Source: Ananas comosus
Lineage: Eukaryota > Streptophyta > Magnoliopsida > Poales > Bromeliaceae
Direction: 5' to 3'
DNA length: 64,000 nt
Assembly: GCF_001540865.1 (NCBI RefSeq)
Contig: NC_033632.1
Location: 1,339,220-1,403,219, forward strand
In this document: piece after piece, positions 46,216 through 60,974 of the stretch
Layout of the letters: the number at the start of each line of letters is the position of its first letter
Position numbering within the stretch: position 1 is the first letter of the stretch
Notes under the pieces: model-generated
Told to the model about the DNA's origin: nothing
Databases searched by the model: none
The model's input: only the letters and a program-made list of their open reading frames with translations
Position numbers and translations under genes: made by a program

Positions 46216-48184
46216 CCCTGGAGACAGTTGATGGGCTCCGAGAGTTCCGGATGAGAGCCTTAGCTACATTAACCATTGTTTAATGGAGGAGGACTGTTGC
46301 AGGACAGAAATTTGAGCGGTACCCCGAGCTACCGGCCCTTCTGCTGCTGCGGACGGGAAGCCATTCCTTAGATCCTCAGTGAGGAAAAACGCACTTTCCC
46401 GGAAAATCGACAACCCATACGTAGTAGCTACTCGTTAGTGGTAGTGTGGTTAGTGCATGATTAATTTGTGGAGATTTTAGAGAATACGATCCCCCTGTGA
46501 TTCAATTGAGCATTTTGAACAAGAAGTTTGCCATCTTTATATCGGATCAATTCCTCCCATTTATTTCTAGTCCGCGAACAACTCTGGGGGTATGTCAGAG
46601 GAATGGAAGATCTTATTTTCAACGAACCAGCCCAGTGGAGTTTCCTCCTGTGATTTAAGTCCGGTGATTGATTTTGAGCAAGTGGCTTCTCTTTGAGGCT
46701 CAGAAGGTGACCGCAAAGACATTCAGTTTAATGTCGAGAAGAAGAGTATCGAGATCGTTAGGGGCACAAGAAAACGCGCACATGAATGATTTGATTTGAA
46801 GGAAGAAAGAGCAAATAAGCACAACGGCCGTAGACGCTTGGAAGGTCTTTCATCAGATTGTGTTATGAGGAGTCGTTACTATTAATAGTGGAGACTTGCC
46901 CTTTTCTTAGTGCGCACAATGAGATGAGAAGATGTCACGGAGTTCATTCATTCTAGGCGAATGTGGTATACGAAGAGGCCGGCGGAGTAAGCAACCGAAG
47001 GGGATGGTGATGCTTCTTTATTTCAACTTTAATTCACTGCGCTCAGCCGTGCTGCTGATGACCGTCAGAGCGTGAACTGACGACTGTTGAAGCAATTAGA
47101 CACACAGTTTCGTCGGCCCCGTGGAGATGCAAACCAGAGGTGTGGCTCCACTGCTTTTCGCCGGGCTCGAGGCGCGCCTCTGCCGGACATGCGATGTGAT
47201 GTGACGGTTCCTTGCAATGAAACAAATTCCTTGTGTCGATATGCTGAAGGCTACAGCTCCTTTCATGGGGCATGCCCTTTTTAAGAGCGGCTTCTAGTTT
47301 CTTCGAATCATACAATTCTTGAGGCTTCTAAAGCGATGCAAGAGTGAGTTCCATATTTGATAGACTATGGCATATTTCTACGGGTTCCAATGGGCCGATT
47401 GCTTGATTCAGGAAGAGCTCTCGAGGATCGACCAGGCGGGTCCTCCGAAGGATACGGATAACAGCGTATTGATTTGCCCCCCACAACAGGTTTTCGCGCC
47501 GACTGAGCGGATAGAGGACACAGGACGGACGGTTAGACTGATTATGCACGGAGATTCAACGTTCCTTTGAGTTCATGCCATTGCAGCAACTGGCAGGAAG
47601 GACTTAAGGGTTGAAGGATGTTGTATTGAGAAGGACGACACCTTCTTTGTCGTTTACTGCTCTACCGTTTTTAGGATCTAATGGATGAGTCAGTAGTAGC
47701 CTGATAGCCAAGAGATAGGTCCTACGCACGATCAGGAAATGAAATCCAGATGTATTCATTACGGGCGTTGTGAATGGGACGCATAGCGCGCTTCTTCCTA
47801 CACGCTTCCGCGGAAGCACTTTTCTATTCATACAATATTTGATATGCATCGAAGCTACATCCACGAGAGACCCACACAGGATGCTTATCGAGAGTCTGAT
47901 CTATGGGCAGGAGGCATCAAGTAATCTTCTTGCGAAGGGACTAACAAGGGTGGAGAGGCGCGAAACTTATAGGAAGTAGGACCTCGAAGAAACAATTAGG
48001 GCGGTTTTTAGGCAGTTTTCTTGAACGCTGAGTTTAGTGAGAAGGGGGTGAGCGAACATGGGTGCGAAGCTGCATCTACCACAAGGACTTTGTTCCGTCG
48101 ATGAGGGTAGTAAATTGGTTGCCTGCCTTGGTTGAAGCGGCGGCATGTCAATGCCCTCTCTACATGGAACCATAATCGGTCCCT
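46216..48184 (+). pseudogene. Error-ridden second copy of the GRAS gene
   Basis: Collinear with 32,949-34,850, starting about 27 codons into the gene at the gap edge. Single-base and few-base indels break the frame every few tens of bases, so only fragments of the GRAS domain remain in any frame. The same indel density continues into non-coding flanks, so this looks like unpolished sequence of an allele or duplicate rather than a decaying gene. Confidence 0.85.
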
Positions 48185-49257
48185 AATATTTCGCCTATAT
48201 TAACTGCTGTAATATTGCGCTTTTTGTTTTATTTACACTCATCTGAAGAATTTCTGTTGCAGATAACCGTGATCATCTCCATTGATGTTAGCTGGCCTTC
48301 GTTGTTTTACATGGTTGAATTTCTCTTGTTTATCATTTGCTTTTGAACACCTATGCAATATTGGTATATAATATAGGATAAGAAATTGGACTTTATCTGA
48401 TTTAACCACAATGGTAGAGAGTTGGTAATTAATAGAATTTTCCTTTTTGGTTTTTCCTTTTTATTTTGGTTTTTTAGGAATAAAATTTGGGTCATACAGA
48501 AACGAAAATTCTTTGTCAGTTTTTGCACAGGGCCCAAAGTAATTCGGTGATATAATACAAGGCTTAGCGAGAGGAAAGGACGTGTGGCTTATAACCTAGG
48601 TTTAAGCTTTTAGCAATGCTTTGATTACCTCGTAATGGGACAGCGCCTCTATGGCGTTGAGATGTGGAACTAACCAGCATGGCACTATCTGCCTGATTGC
48701 GAAAACACACCAGAAAGAAAAATTTAAGATGCTGATATATAATATTTAAAGTTTTTTTCTCGTTTGCCAGTGGAACACTTAAGTGAAACAGACTAATGAA
48801 AAAATGTGTTCTTCTTTGAAATCTTCGTATTAAGCACTTCGTTCCTGTCCAGAGAGAGTTCTCGAAAACACTATTCGAACGCGAGATGTTCGAAGAAACA
48901 ACTTTCTCATGTAAATTACTTCAACGAACTTCCCAGTGAAGTCCAAAATAAAAACAGTTATTTGCTGACTCCAAAGTTCATTTCAGCTTCACAGAAGCAA
49001 CGGATCTTTCATTGCCCTACAATACTAACCGCTGCTTCTCAAAGAACATAGGCAATGAAACACACTAGCTATAAAACGACCATAAACAACCATAGGCAAT
49101 TGAAATATTAGGTATGGTTAGCATTCAATAATCACTTTTAATCCCTCTCCATATTAGTAGGTAAGTAATCTGGCTGGCGTTCATCAGATTAAAACTACAG
49201 TAATGACAAACTTTATGCAATTGAGTAACCGATGTACGCATAATTAAAGGGCCTAAA
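48185..49257. other. Noisy copy of the intergenic region 34,851-35,902
   Basis: Same order and orientation as the clean copy with scattered indels; nothing additional. Confidence 0.85.
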
Positions 49258-51634
<2,377 letters not shown>

Positions 51635-52128
51635 GGCCGTACGAAGAGGGAGCTCTCTACGAAACTTGCACGCTTCTTCTTCTTCGCGCGTGTGGTGGAA
51701 AGAAGAAGAGGATGGAGATTCTCCAGAAGGTCGCGCGGGAGTGGGGAGTGGACGACGAGATGCAGCCATGGCGCGGAGGAGGAGAGAGAAGGACACGTGT
51801 CAGTAGTCGACTTCAGCAAGTCATTTTGCCGACTTTAGTTCAAAAAGTTTAGATATCGAACGAAAACAACCGCCGCGACTTTCGTTAACCATTTCCAACC
51901 ATTTGACTAGTTTCCATACTCCACCTAGTAATTCGCAGCGAGGAGGAAACTTTTGCGACTTATTGTATTGAGTAACAGAGTAGCTGAGTGTCGGCGACGC
52001 TAAGCGATAGGTTGCAGGCTTTTTTGACTATAAGTTTCCGGAACACACTTCCTCCCTCGTCGTAAAACCCTAGCTCGGATGACACCTCTTCGAGTCCCCT
52101 CCTCCTCGGCGGCGGCGCGGCGGCGGCG
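51635..52128. other. Noisy copy of the head-to-head intergenic region
   Basis: Corresponds to 38,262-38,767, including the ACACGTGTC palindrome and a first 'ttttgccgacttta' copy. The second copy reads 'ttttgcgactta' because of small deletions. Confidence 0.85.
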
Positions 52129-52206
52129 ATGAGCGGCGCAGATCGCCGGACTTCTTCTAACCGAGAGGCCCGCGTCTCGGCTACGTCGCCGCTCCGCCTT
52201 CAAGGT

Positions 52207-52244
<38 letters not shown>

Positions 52245-54093
52245 CTAGATTTGGTTTTCCTCTTTTTATAGACATGAAATCGTCGCCTTCTCTCGCAGCT
52301 TCTACAGATCAGAAGCAGTTCAAGTTGATAACACGCCAGGTCGTCCTCCGTTCTCGACCTCGGTTGCGTCCTGGAGCTTGGCTTCAGGTACCTCCTATCC
52401 ATTTAATATCTGATTTTAAGGTGTAATATCACATAACCTTGGAGTAGGGTTTGCAATTTCACGTTATGTCGGAACAAAAAGGTGAGATTGTTTAGCTATG
52501 TTATCATATAGGTGGCGTGCAAAACTTGGGTCCTAGTCGAAGAGCGGGTCGGTTGTGTGGGTGTTGATAGTTGAAGGTCAGTGTGAATATATATGATACT
52601 AAATTCGATGAAAGAGAATAGCAAATTGCGTTTCATAATGATTTGGTTGTTTTTGATTTGATTCTTTGTTGTTGCAGAGCCGAGGGTGAAGGTTTTGCTG
52701 TCACTGCCGACTCGAGAGTGAGAACTGTGGTGTGCCGATGTGATGAGTCTACTGAAGGGCAAGCAGAGGCGTTGTCTCCTCAGGTATGATCTTCGGAGGC
52801 CTATTCTTTGGATTATGTCTCTTTATTGTGGAATTTTTTCGGGTTTATTTGTGAATTTTGTTTATACACGCATTGTTGCACATTAGCACTTAGCCAGTTT
52901 TTCATGCATCCAACAGGCAATTTGTTAAATGTTGTGTCAATTTTCCTGTATCGATCGTCATATAGGAATTTTAGATGGTTCGTAGAGTACATTTAATTTA
53001 TTTATTGGTGAAGAACCAGAACTGATCATCAACCAAAGATGTTATTTGCAAGCTTATATCTTTTACATTCATTTGTTTTGGTCGGAAGAAAAATGCTGTC
53101 TTTCCTCGTATACTATCTGATTTTGCATTAATTTGCGGTGTAGTTTCTTTTATCACCATACTGTAGTTTATCATAGAAAGCATGCTTGAGACCTCAACAA
53201 TAGGAGAGTCGAGCTTCAACTTAACACTTAGTAGAAGACTATTAGCATACATCTACTCTGCTTTCTTCTTGGACTCCAAAACACTAAGTTCTTATTTACT
53301 CAAACGGCATACTATGATCGAAGGCCTAACGAGACCAAGTTGCTGCCTCTGATTTACAATGAATCCTTTTCTCTTCCAGGAAAGGGGCTCTCTCTGTGAT
53401 ACTATCAGATAGTGTCCTGCAGTTTCAGGAATCACAACAAAAGATGTTGCTTTATCGTGTGAATTAGGGATGCGTAGCAATCTCATTGGCTGTCGAAAAC
53501 TAAATACTCCCAATTTATCAGATAACACTGTGTAGAGAAGTTTCTAAGTATCACGGATCCTATTCAGACGAGAGGTGGTGTTCTCCGACGCGGGGGAAAC
53601 CTTGTGATTCAAGTTTCTAGAGAACGAGGATGTGCAAGGTCATTATTATTCGCCTTCTAAGGAGCACATTTTGATTTCTTCTATGATTATTTTGCCAAAG
53701 TGTCCACTTTTCTGCTTTATTTGTTTTGTAACTTTGGACCAAAATCATTTCTTGTGAATTAAATGCCCCTAGCAGAAAATCTTTGATGCCCATATTCAAC
53801 ACAAGGGAGTGCCTAGGGTTATTTTCAATCCATTGAAGAAAATACCTTGTTTCAAAATGAGCGGAAAAAAATGAAAAAAAAGAGCCCTGAAGACAAAAGC
53901 AGATGATCCAATCCCCCTGTTTTCAGTTTCTGTACATGAACTGTAGCTATAATGTATTGGGTTTCTTCTTATTGGAATGGCTGCAGGATTTGGTAAACTT
54001 GCAATTGAAGTTTCAAGAATGTATCATGTTGAGGCGAAGGCCGACGAGATCGTGCTCGAAGAGATTTATCTGATATGCCAAGGTTTGCGGTAG
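52129..54093 (+). pseudogene. Error-ridden second copy of the FtsJ-like methyltransferase gene
   Basis: Collinear with 38,768-40,712. It has an ATG at 52,129 and a TAG at 54,091-54,093, with indels in nearly every exon (for example 'ttctaaccgagaggcccgcg' in exon 1). Introns are equally affected. A near-perfect stretch at about 53,690-53,785 suggests local correction. Confidence 0.85.
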
Positions 54094-55533
54094 AACCAAT
54101 TACTGTGATTTATTAGAATTTTGTTGTTTTAAGATAAGATAACTAGGAGTTCTCTACCAAATGCACAAGTTCTGATGGCCCTCGTAAGCATCATTGTTGA
54201 GCTCTGATATCCAGTGTTTTTATTTATATATTTGGCTTAACAATTTGCCAGATTAAAAAAAAAAAACTGTTTAGAGCTAAGGGAGGTAGGTCTAGAATAC
54301 TTTAGAATCACTTCTCCGTCATTTCCCGTGCTTAAATAAACATTTTCTAGTGATATTTGAGATTTTTCATGTTTCAAATTTCATATATTTTCTCATATTG
54401 TTGGTCGAGTCTTCTAGTGGTCCAAATATTGAGAACTTTTAATGGCAAAAATTTAAGATGAATTTGATAACTTTCGATTACTAAATAAATGATATCGTAA
54501 ATTTGGTTTTAAAAATTATAAATTGTGTCAATCTTATAGTGGAAGCCACGTGGAAGTGAAGTGCTTTGTTTCTTGTAGAGTCGTGTTGCATGTGTTGTGT
54601 ATAGTCGTGCCATTGGTGATGAAGAATACATAGTGATGGGCCAATACGTAGGTGGACCTGCTTTTTGACCCGGCGTCAATGAACCTAGTCCAAGTCCACT
54701 AACATACATGAGGCGGGCACCACGTTCAGGGAATCCCATGCGCATAACTCCACCAATTGGTCGGCTCTGTTGGGGCCCACCGGCACTTCATATCCGCCGT
54801 ACACTGTCACTCTCCCCTCCACCGATTCCCTTCCGCCAAAACCACCCCACCCGAGTCCCCGACGCAAAAACACCAATCCAAAGAGGCATATATATATATA
54901 TATTTATATGTGGTAATTTTATGCGCCGACCTCTCCATTTCTAAAATATTTACAAAAAAAAAACCACTCCTCTGAATTTTTTCTTTTTTTTTCTTTTTTT
55001 GAGCGGAGTTTTCAAATCTCTCGGCCTCTTCCACGCGGTTTCCCCGCGCTCACGCATTTTTTCCCTAGCCAACTGCATGCGCCACGTGGCGTTCCCAGTG
55101 GCTTCCACGCACAATGCCCTCGTGTTATGATACTGCACCTGAACCCGGTCTATCGGGCCGGACAACATTATAAAAGCTCAACGACTTATTCTATATTTTA
55201 ATTACAATATCGCGTAATAACATTTTTTAAAAATATTTACTGCGAAAACCAATTGAATTCATGTAAGCTGCTTTTTTTGTTTTTTTTTTTTTGGGCGCTA
55301 CCATGGAGCTTCATTTAATGCCAAAAAGAAAGGCGTATTTTCTAATTATCTTACTAAATTATACTCATTGAAAACAAAAATAATTCCAGTTGATACAAGA
55401 ACTCACAATAGAGTAATTGATTTAAGAACTAGTACATAATAAGTCTTTCTTAAAAAGCCATAATTTGCAGATTGATTTAAAACATGAGATATATATATAT
55501 ATATATATATATACTATATATTATTATATATGA
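54094..55533. other. FtsJ-like gene 3' flank and the only forward copy of the downstream sequence
   Basis: Up to about 54,805 it repeats 40,713-41,427. After 'ccgccgtacactgtca' it continues with ctctcccctccaccg..., the sequence that appears complemented at 44,001 and reversed at 46,190. It carries a GC-rich, gene-like stretch (54,800-55,160) without a recognised domain. Confidence 0.8.
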
Positions 55534-55789
55534 GTTGGACTGGCTACTATTAGTAGCAAAATCTCCATTGTTGCTATCAGATTTTAGCCTTTGGATCAAC
55601 TCTTTTCATTATTTTCTAATCATTGATTAAATACTATAATTCAGTTGGAGACCACTCAACTCTATGGACCACTCAACTCTAAAAACTGGCTATATCATTA
55701 TGACCGTACAATTTTTCATCCAAGGGGTTAAAAAATTGATAAAAAGAGCGTTTTACTATTAATAGTATTCCAACCTATATATATATTAT
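55534..55789. mobile_element. Family-C MITE
   Basis: Starts 'gagttggactggctactattagtag' and ends with the inverse 'ctattaatagtattccaacc'. Two 'accactcaactct' direct repeats lie in the core. Also present in both artefact arms, and in inverse orientation at 360-628. Confidence 0.7.
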
Positions 55790-55970
55790 ATATATATATT
55801 ATATATTATATAGGGTTTCTCTTGCCGGCATCAAACTAAAATGGGGGGTCAAAATATATATTATATATATAAAATTGAGTTCTATACTTTTAAAACTACC
55901 AAATTCTGCTTATAAATTTTTAATTTTTAGATAAAAATTTATAAATTGGAATAATAATAGCCTCTCTCTG

Positions 55971-56014
<44 letters not shown>

Positions 56015-56220
56015 TATATATATAGAGGCTTTTCTTGTAACATCAAACTAAAATGAGTGGGCCAAAATATATAACTAGAGAAGAGCTATTACTAAAATTT
56101 TGCGCATATAACCCTTATAAAAGACACACAGGTGTCCCAATTTTGTACGGTGTGTTCGTTGTTTCCAAATCTGATCGTGCTAGGAGCAAGGATGACGTGG
56201 CAGACACTTGATGTCTCGTA
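55790..56220. other. (TA)n-rich spacer with a direct repeat
   Basis: 'catcaaactaaaatg.g.gg.caaaatatata' occurs at about 55,830 and again at about 56,040, with TA-rich DNA between. No gene. Confidence 0.5.
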
Positions 56221-56247
56221 GCTTCCACGGTAGGCTACACAGCTCCG

Positions 56248-56255
56248 TATTTATA
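56248..56255 (+). promoter_or_regulatory. TATA-like box of the SMR gene
   Basis: TATTTATA lies about 113 bp upstream of the ATG and is followed by a pyrimidine-rich then (GA)n leader. Confidence 0.5.
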
Positions 56256-56367
56256 CCCCTCTCGATCCTTCTCGTCCCAATTCCCTCCCATCCCTCTTTT
56301 CGAAATCTGAGAGAGAGAGAGAGAGAGAGATTTAGAGAGATTGCGAGAGAGAGAGAGAGGGAGAGCA

Positions 56368-56607
56368 ATGGAGAGACCAGAGATAGAGATGGAGGAGATG
56401 GAGGAGGTGGAGGGGTGGGAGACGCCGAAGAGGGCGGAGTGCCGGATCCCGGCGGTGCTCCCCTGCCCGCCGCCGCCGGCGAGGAAGAGGGCGTCGGCGG
56501 TGGGGGTGGGGCGGCGGAGGGATCCGCCGAAGAACGGATACTTCCACCCGCCGGATCTCGAGGCGCTCTTCGCTGCGGCGCCGCCGCGGAGAGAGGCGTG
56601 CGCTTGA
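56368..56607 (+). CDS. SIAMESE-related CDK inhibitor, SMR6-like
   Basis: Intronless, 79 aa, very GC-rich, with the ATG after a (GA)n leader. It carries the SMR blocks [20 protein letters not shown] and [20 protein letters not shown] followed by AAAPPRRE. The 'TP..ECRIP...CPP.P' plus '[15 protein letters not shown]' combination is that of SMR6-type proteins. SMR proteins bind and inhibit cyclin-CDK complexes and promote endoreduplication or cell-cycle exit. The acidic start ([15 protein letters not shown]) is short. A TTG-initiated extension upstream is not supported. Confidence 0.88.
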   Translation: MERPEIEMEEMEEVEGWETPKRAECRIPAVLPCPPPPARKRASAVGVGRRRDPPKNGYFHPPDLEALFAAAPPRREACA

Positions 56608-57782
56608 TCCGCTCCACCACCACCACCGCGAAAACCGGCGCATACTCATGTACGTATATACACACGGTGAGAACCTTCCTTGTAGATGTATAGAAGTACT
56701 TCATGCTGTTGTAGGATTACGAACACGGATGATTAGGGATCAGATAGATTAGTTAAGGGTTTTTTTTAGGGTTTTGGGGCGACCGGGGGGGAGCACTTAA
56801 CTACCACCGCTCTATCTCTTTTGGCCTAACTCATGTAATATCTCAATCTTTGACGCAAATGGGGAATGCCGTGTTAATTGGTAGCTTTGTTTTTATTCCC
56901 TTGTTTGATTTTTTTTATTATTTTCTGTTGAATCTCGTTTCCGGTGGCTACACATCCTTGTTTTTTTTTTTTTTTTTTTAGAAAAAAAAAATAAAATCAA
57001 GTTTAAACCGAGTAATGGGAGAAGGAACCTCTTGTTGTTTTCAAACTAAGCGAAGCACTCGATTATTTGCTTTGGAATGGGGGGGGGGTGTGTGTGAGAA
57101 AGAGGTTGATTCCATTTCCGTCGTTATCGTGACGTCAGCAATACGCTCATCAAGCAGAGGAATCGCGCTGCTTCTACTCGAACTTTAATGTATTTATATT
57201 TATTTATGTAAAATTTTTAAATTATGCGTGTACTTGAAAAAGCAACGCACGAGGCAACAGTAGTTTTTTAGTATACTTTTTGCCAATCAAATGTTGCGTA
57301 TTAGAATGTACATCAATTGCATCTCAGCACATTAATGATTTTTCGAATCTCATTTCGAGTGAAACTTTATATAGACTTTTGCACGATAGCAAAGTTGTGT
57401 GTAAATGAATTACTAAGCCTTATCACCTGGAGTGACATCACTCGAGCACCATCTCCGAAGCTACAATTATCTCTTATTTTTGACATCTATCTATCAACTA
57501 TTACACTAGAAAGAGAATTACAAATACAATTACATATAAATGGAAGNAAAAAAAAAAAAAAAAACATCCGGCTTCGCCGAACACCCAGGCCAGTGCATAA
57601 GGAAAGTTAGAAAGTTAACGGCGGAAACTGAAAAAAAAAAGAAGCAAATCTAAAATGTTTGTGCTTTTCATGCTCTGAAAGTGACTCTACAAGATGAATG
57701 CGTAACTTCACAAGTAGAGGATACTCTTTTCCTCTGATTCGCAGTGCATCACTGATGAGGAAATGCTCCTCAAGCCATAGCA
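56608..57782. other. Intergenic / 3' flanks, no gene
   Basis: Contains poly-T (about 56,961-56,979), a poly-A (56,984-56,991), a G9 run and poly-A next to an ambiguous base at 57,546. No gene or transposon recognised. Confidence 0.5.
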
Positions 57783-60108
57783 TTACAGTCCCAGTTCCTT
57801 CTTCAGTTGAGCAAGAGCAGCTTCAATCTCATCGATGCTATCCTCAATGCTGCTCCTCTTGCTTCCTTCCTGTTGAGAATTATCGCTTCCGCTCTCCTCC
57901 TCAGGCTTGGTGAACCGTTTTTCCTTAAAATACCCGTCACCGCTGCTCTCTTCTGCGAAACTCGAGTCGCTGATGTTGAGCTCCTTCTCAAGAAATTCGA
58001 CAAACTCCTCGCCAATATCCTAAAGTGAGAAAGCAAATTCTACTTTGAGAATACATGTGTTGTTGAATAATGTCAATTTGTCCCTCTTTACATTGTGGTA
58101 TAATTCCCCTCCTCAAGTTTTAAATCCCACACTTTATCTACCCCATTGGCCTACAGCAAAGAAAATAGATATTGCAGATCAAAGCTTAAGAGGTAATATA
58201 AGGTTTCCTGTAATTTAGCTAGTGTTTTTTTCGCCCAAATTAGTTAGGTAAAAAGAAAAATTAACACAAGTTTTCTGATTAAGCAAATAATACTTTTAAC
58301 AAAATTACTAACTTACAGCCAACTCTTCCCACAGGCTTTTGGGTTTCTCTTGTGAATTTATGTCCGCTTCCCAGTTCTGAAATTCTGCTTGTAGATCTCG
58401 AAAGAAGTCCGCTGAAACATCAAACATTTTATTGCTTCAATACATTAAAAAAAAAAAAAAAGGAGCCTCGCGGACTTAAGATTATGGAGAAAAAAGCTGT
58501 TGGCCTTATAGTTTCCCTCAGGAGAGCCAATGCTACCTATTGATATCTGAATATCCCTCAAAAAATTACCTGCAGAATAAATGGGTTATATAAGGACTTT
58601 AAAAGGTGCTTCGTGAATGATTTATCCGACAAATTAGATTAGTTAGTAATTAAACTTTCATTGCTTGATGACAAAATCACAGAAAAGGTTGAAGTAGTCA
58701 CCTACTATATAAACTATCATATAATAACATCATTACTTTCTCTATGTTCGAATACATTCCTGCAGATTCTGAATTTTCATACGCGGCCTTCAAATACTCA
58801 CAGAAAAAGCCTCTCTATGAAAAATATTTTGAAATAACATGCGTTGGATGACTCTCTAAGTTAAGATAACGAGTTTTGTCATAAAAAATATGCGGAACAC
58901 CAACTTGTGCAAATGGGGATAGGTAAATCAATACTTTTGTAGAGATAAATAAGTAAACCGCTTTTTTAACTTCAAATATAAAATTTCAGAAAGGCAAGAT
59001 CTGTACCAAGTCCGTAGAATTCCTCCTCCAGCACACTTGATTTGTTCTTTTCAGCGTTTCTTGAAAAATCCGCGCCATTATTTGCGAACTTGGATCGTGA
59101 TCCCGAATTTGTTAGAGTATTATATGCGTGCTTGATTCGCATGAATTTTTCTTGAGCATTTGGCTATGGAAAAACGAACAGAAGCAATGAACAAAAGCAA
59201 ACAAGTATAACAACCAAGAGAACATCTTTTTAGTAACGTATTATCTCCATAAGATCGAAAGTAAAAGAATAAAAATAAAAATAGAGAACCCAATTAAATG
59301 CAAAACTGTAGACTTGTAAAAGTAGTGCAACTGTAGTAGAGTAAGGATGTGTTACATCTTAGTTGTGTTTATAAAATTATGCCCAAAACTTGATGTGTTA
59401 CATCCTTTTTTTATTAACGTATTGTCTCTTTTTGGCTTTCCTCTATAATAAATACTTCATGGGAAATATTTCTCTGCCTTAAAAAGAGTAATTTTGCACT
59501 GTAGTAGAGTAAGGATGTGTTACATCTTGATTGTTTATAAAATTATGCCCAGAAGTAGTTGGAATGCATAAATTTCACAAATTCTAAGGCAACTAATCAA
59601 CAAACTCGTCCAGAAATAAGCATTCAAACTCCAAATGATCATCTCAAACAAGTGAAAAAAAAGGATCAAATCAGGAGGGTTGATCATTGGGAAAAAAAAA
59701 AAACTTCGGGTTTACCTCCTTGTTGACATCAGGATGGTATTTGAGGGCGAGTTTTCGATAAGCGCTCTTAATCTCCTGGAGACTCGCGGAGGGCGACACA
59801 CCCAACACCTCGTACGGAGTCTCCCGGCGACTCGCCCGCGGCTGCGCGGCTGCGGCGGCGCCGCCCCTCCTCCGCCGCCGCCGCGACTCCTCCACCCTCG
59901 TCACCGCCTCGCGGCCCCACCACGCTAGGGTTCCCCGGCGCGCGGAGAAGAAGGGGGCGGCGGAGGGGATCTGGGGGAGGAGGCGGGGACAGAGAGAGGG
60001 CGCGGGCGCGGAGGGGAGGAGTAGGGTTAGGGTTAAGGAGGGGGAGTGGTGGTGGCGGTGGTGGTGGTGATGGGGAACGGAGAGGAAGGAGGAGGAGGCG
60101 CCATTCAT
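57783..60108 (-). CDS. DnaJ (J-domain) protein, probably chloroplast-targeted
   Basis: Five exons (59,716-60,108; 59,007-59,163; 58,537-58,569; 58,317-58,411; 57,783-58,019) join in phase to 915 nt, 304 aa. Residues 1-95 are Ser/Pro/Arg/Ala-rich without acidic residues at the start, like a plastid transit peptide, and include a His-rich run (HHHHHRHHH). The J domain runs from [20 protein letters not shown] (about residue 97) through HPD at 125-127 to [20 protein letters not shown], so it can stimulate Hsp70 ATPase. There is no G/F region or zinc finger (class III/C). The C-terminal part is acidic and ends in a predicted helix [15 protein letters not shown]. The ATG at 60,108 is preferred. An upstream in-frame ATG at 60,219 would add a non-plastid-like segment. 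Confidence 0.88.
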
Positions 60109-60974
60109 ATCGTTCGTTATAATTCGGAGCGGCTCATCCTCGCAATGGATGAGCCACGCGAGCGAGTGAAATGTGGTTGTTATGTGGTGTAGTACTGTAG
60201 TGTGCTCTAGAAGCAACATTTTGCTCTATCTTATATGACCAAATTATCTTGTCCTTCGATGACACAGAGCGTGGAGCGCATAAAAGCGTAGCATCTATGA
60301 TAAGTTTCTTTTTCACTAGTTTCTCATCAGGAGAAACTCTAGAAACTCTTCCCTGTAATAATCCAACAATCAAACATACACATCCCTAAATAAAATTTAA
60401 CAGAACAAAAAAAAATCTGTACTTATCAAATTTGAAGTACCAAACTTTTAAAGGATCGAACTCCGGCGCGACAACAGAGTGTTTAACATCACGACATCCA
60501 TTTCAAAATGGAACACCCAACAGCCGGCTGCAGTAGCTTATGACTAGACTCCAAACAATTTGACGAAAAAAAAAAAAAAAGGCTGAAATTTTGTCATCCA
60601 TCAGCAGATCACCTGCTTGCTGAAATTATACCTAAGCATTCGTATGTAAAAAAAATTAGCTGTTTCACGGATTTTCTAAAAAGGTAAGGTGAAGGATCTT
60701 ACCTATAGTTAGAAATTGCCGAATAAGAAATTTAGTCACAATATTTGCTACTCGAAGATGCTTTCGTAGACCAAAAACTCATTTTTAACTTCCCCCGACC
60801 ACTCTTATTTGAGAAGGGTAGGGAGAGCTCGAGAAACTTCAAACAGGGCACAACACAGTTCAAAGTACAATATTAGTAAAAAGTGGAACTGCACCTAACT
60901 ACCATATTTATCCATATAGATACAACTGATTTGCCTCACAGCAATCTCCTTTTCTCCCACTGATGGATATAGTT
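60109..60974. other. Short intergenic region between the DnaJ and Fes1-like genes
   Basis: DnaJ promoter and Fes1-like 3' UTR; both genes are on the minus strand. No other feature seen. Confidence 0.5.
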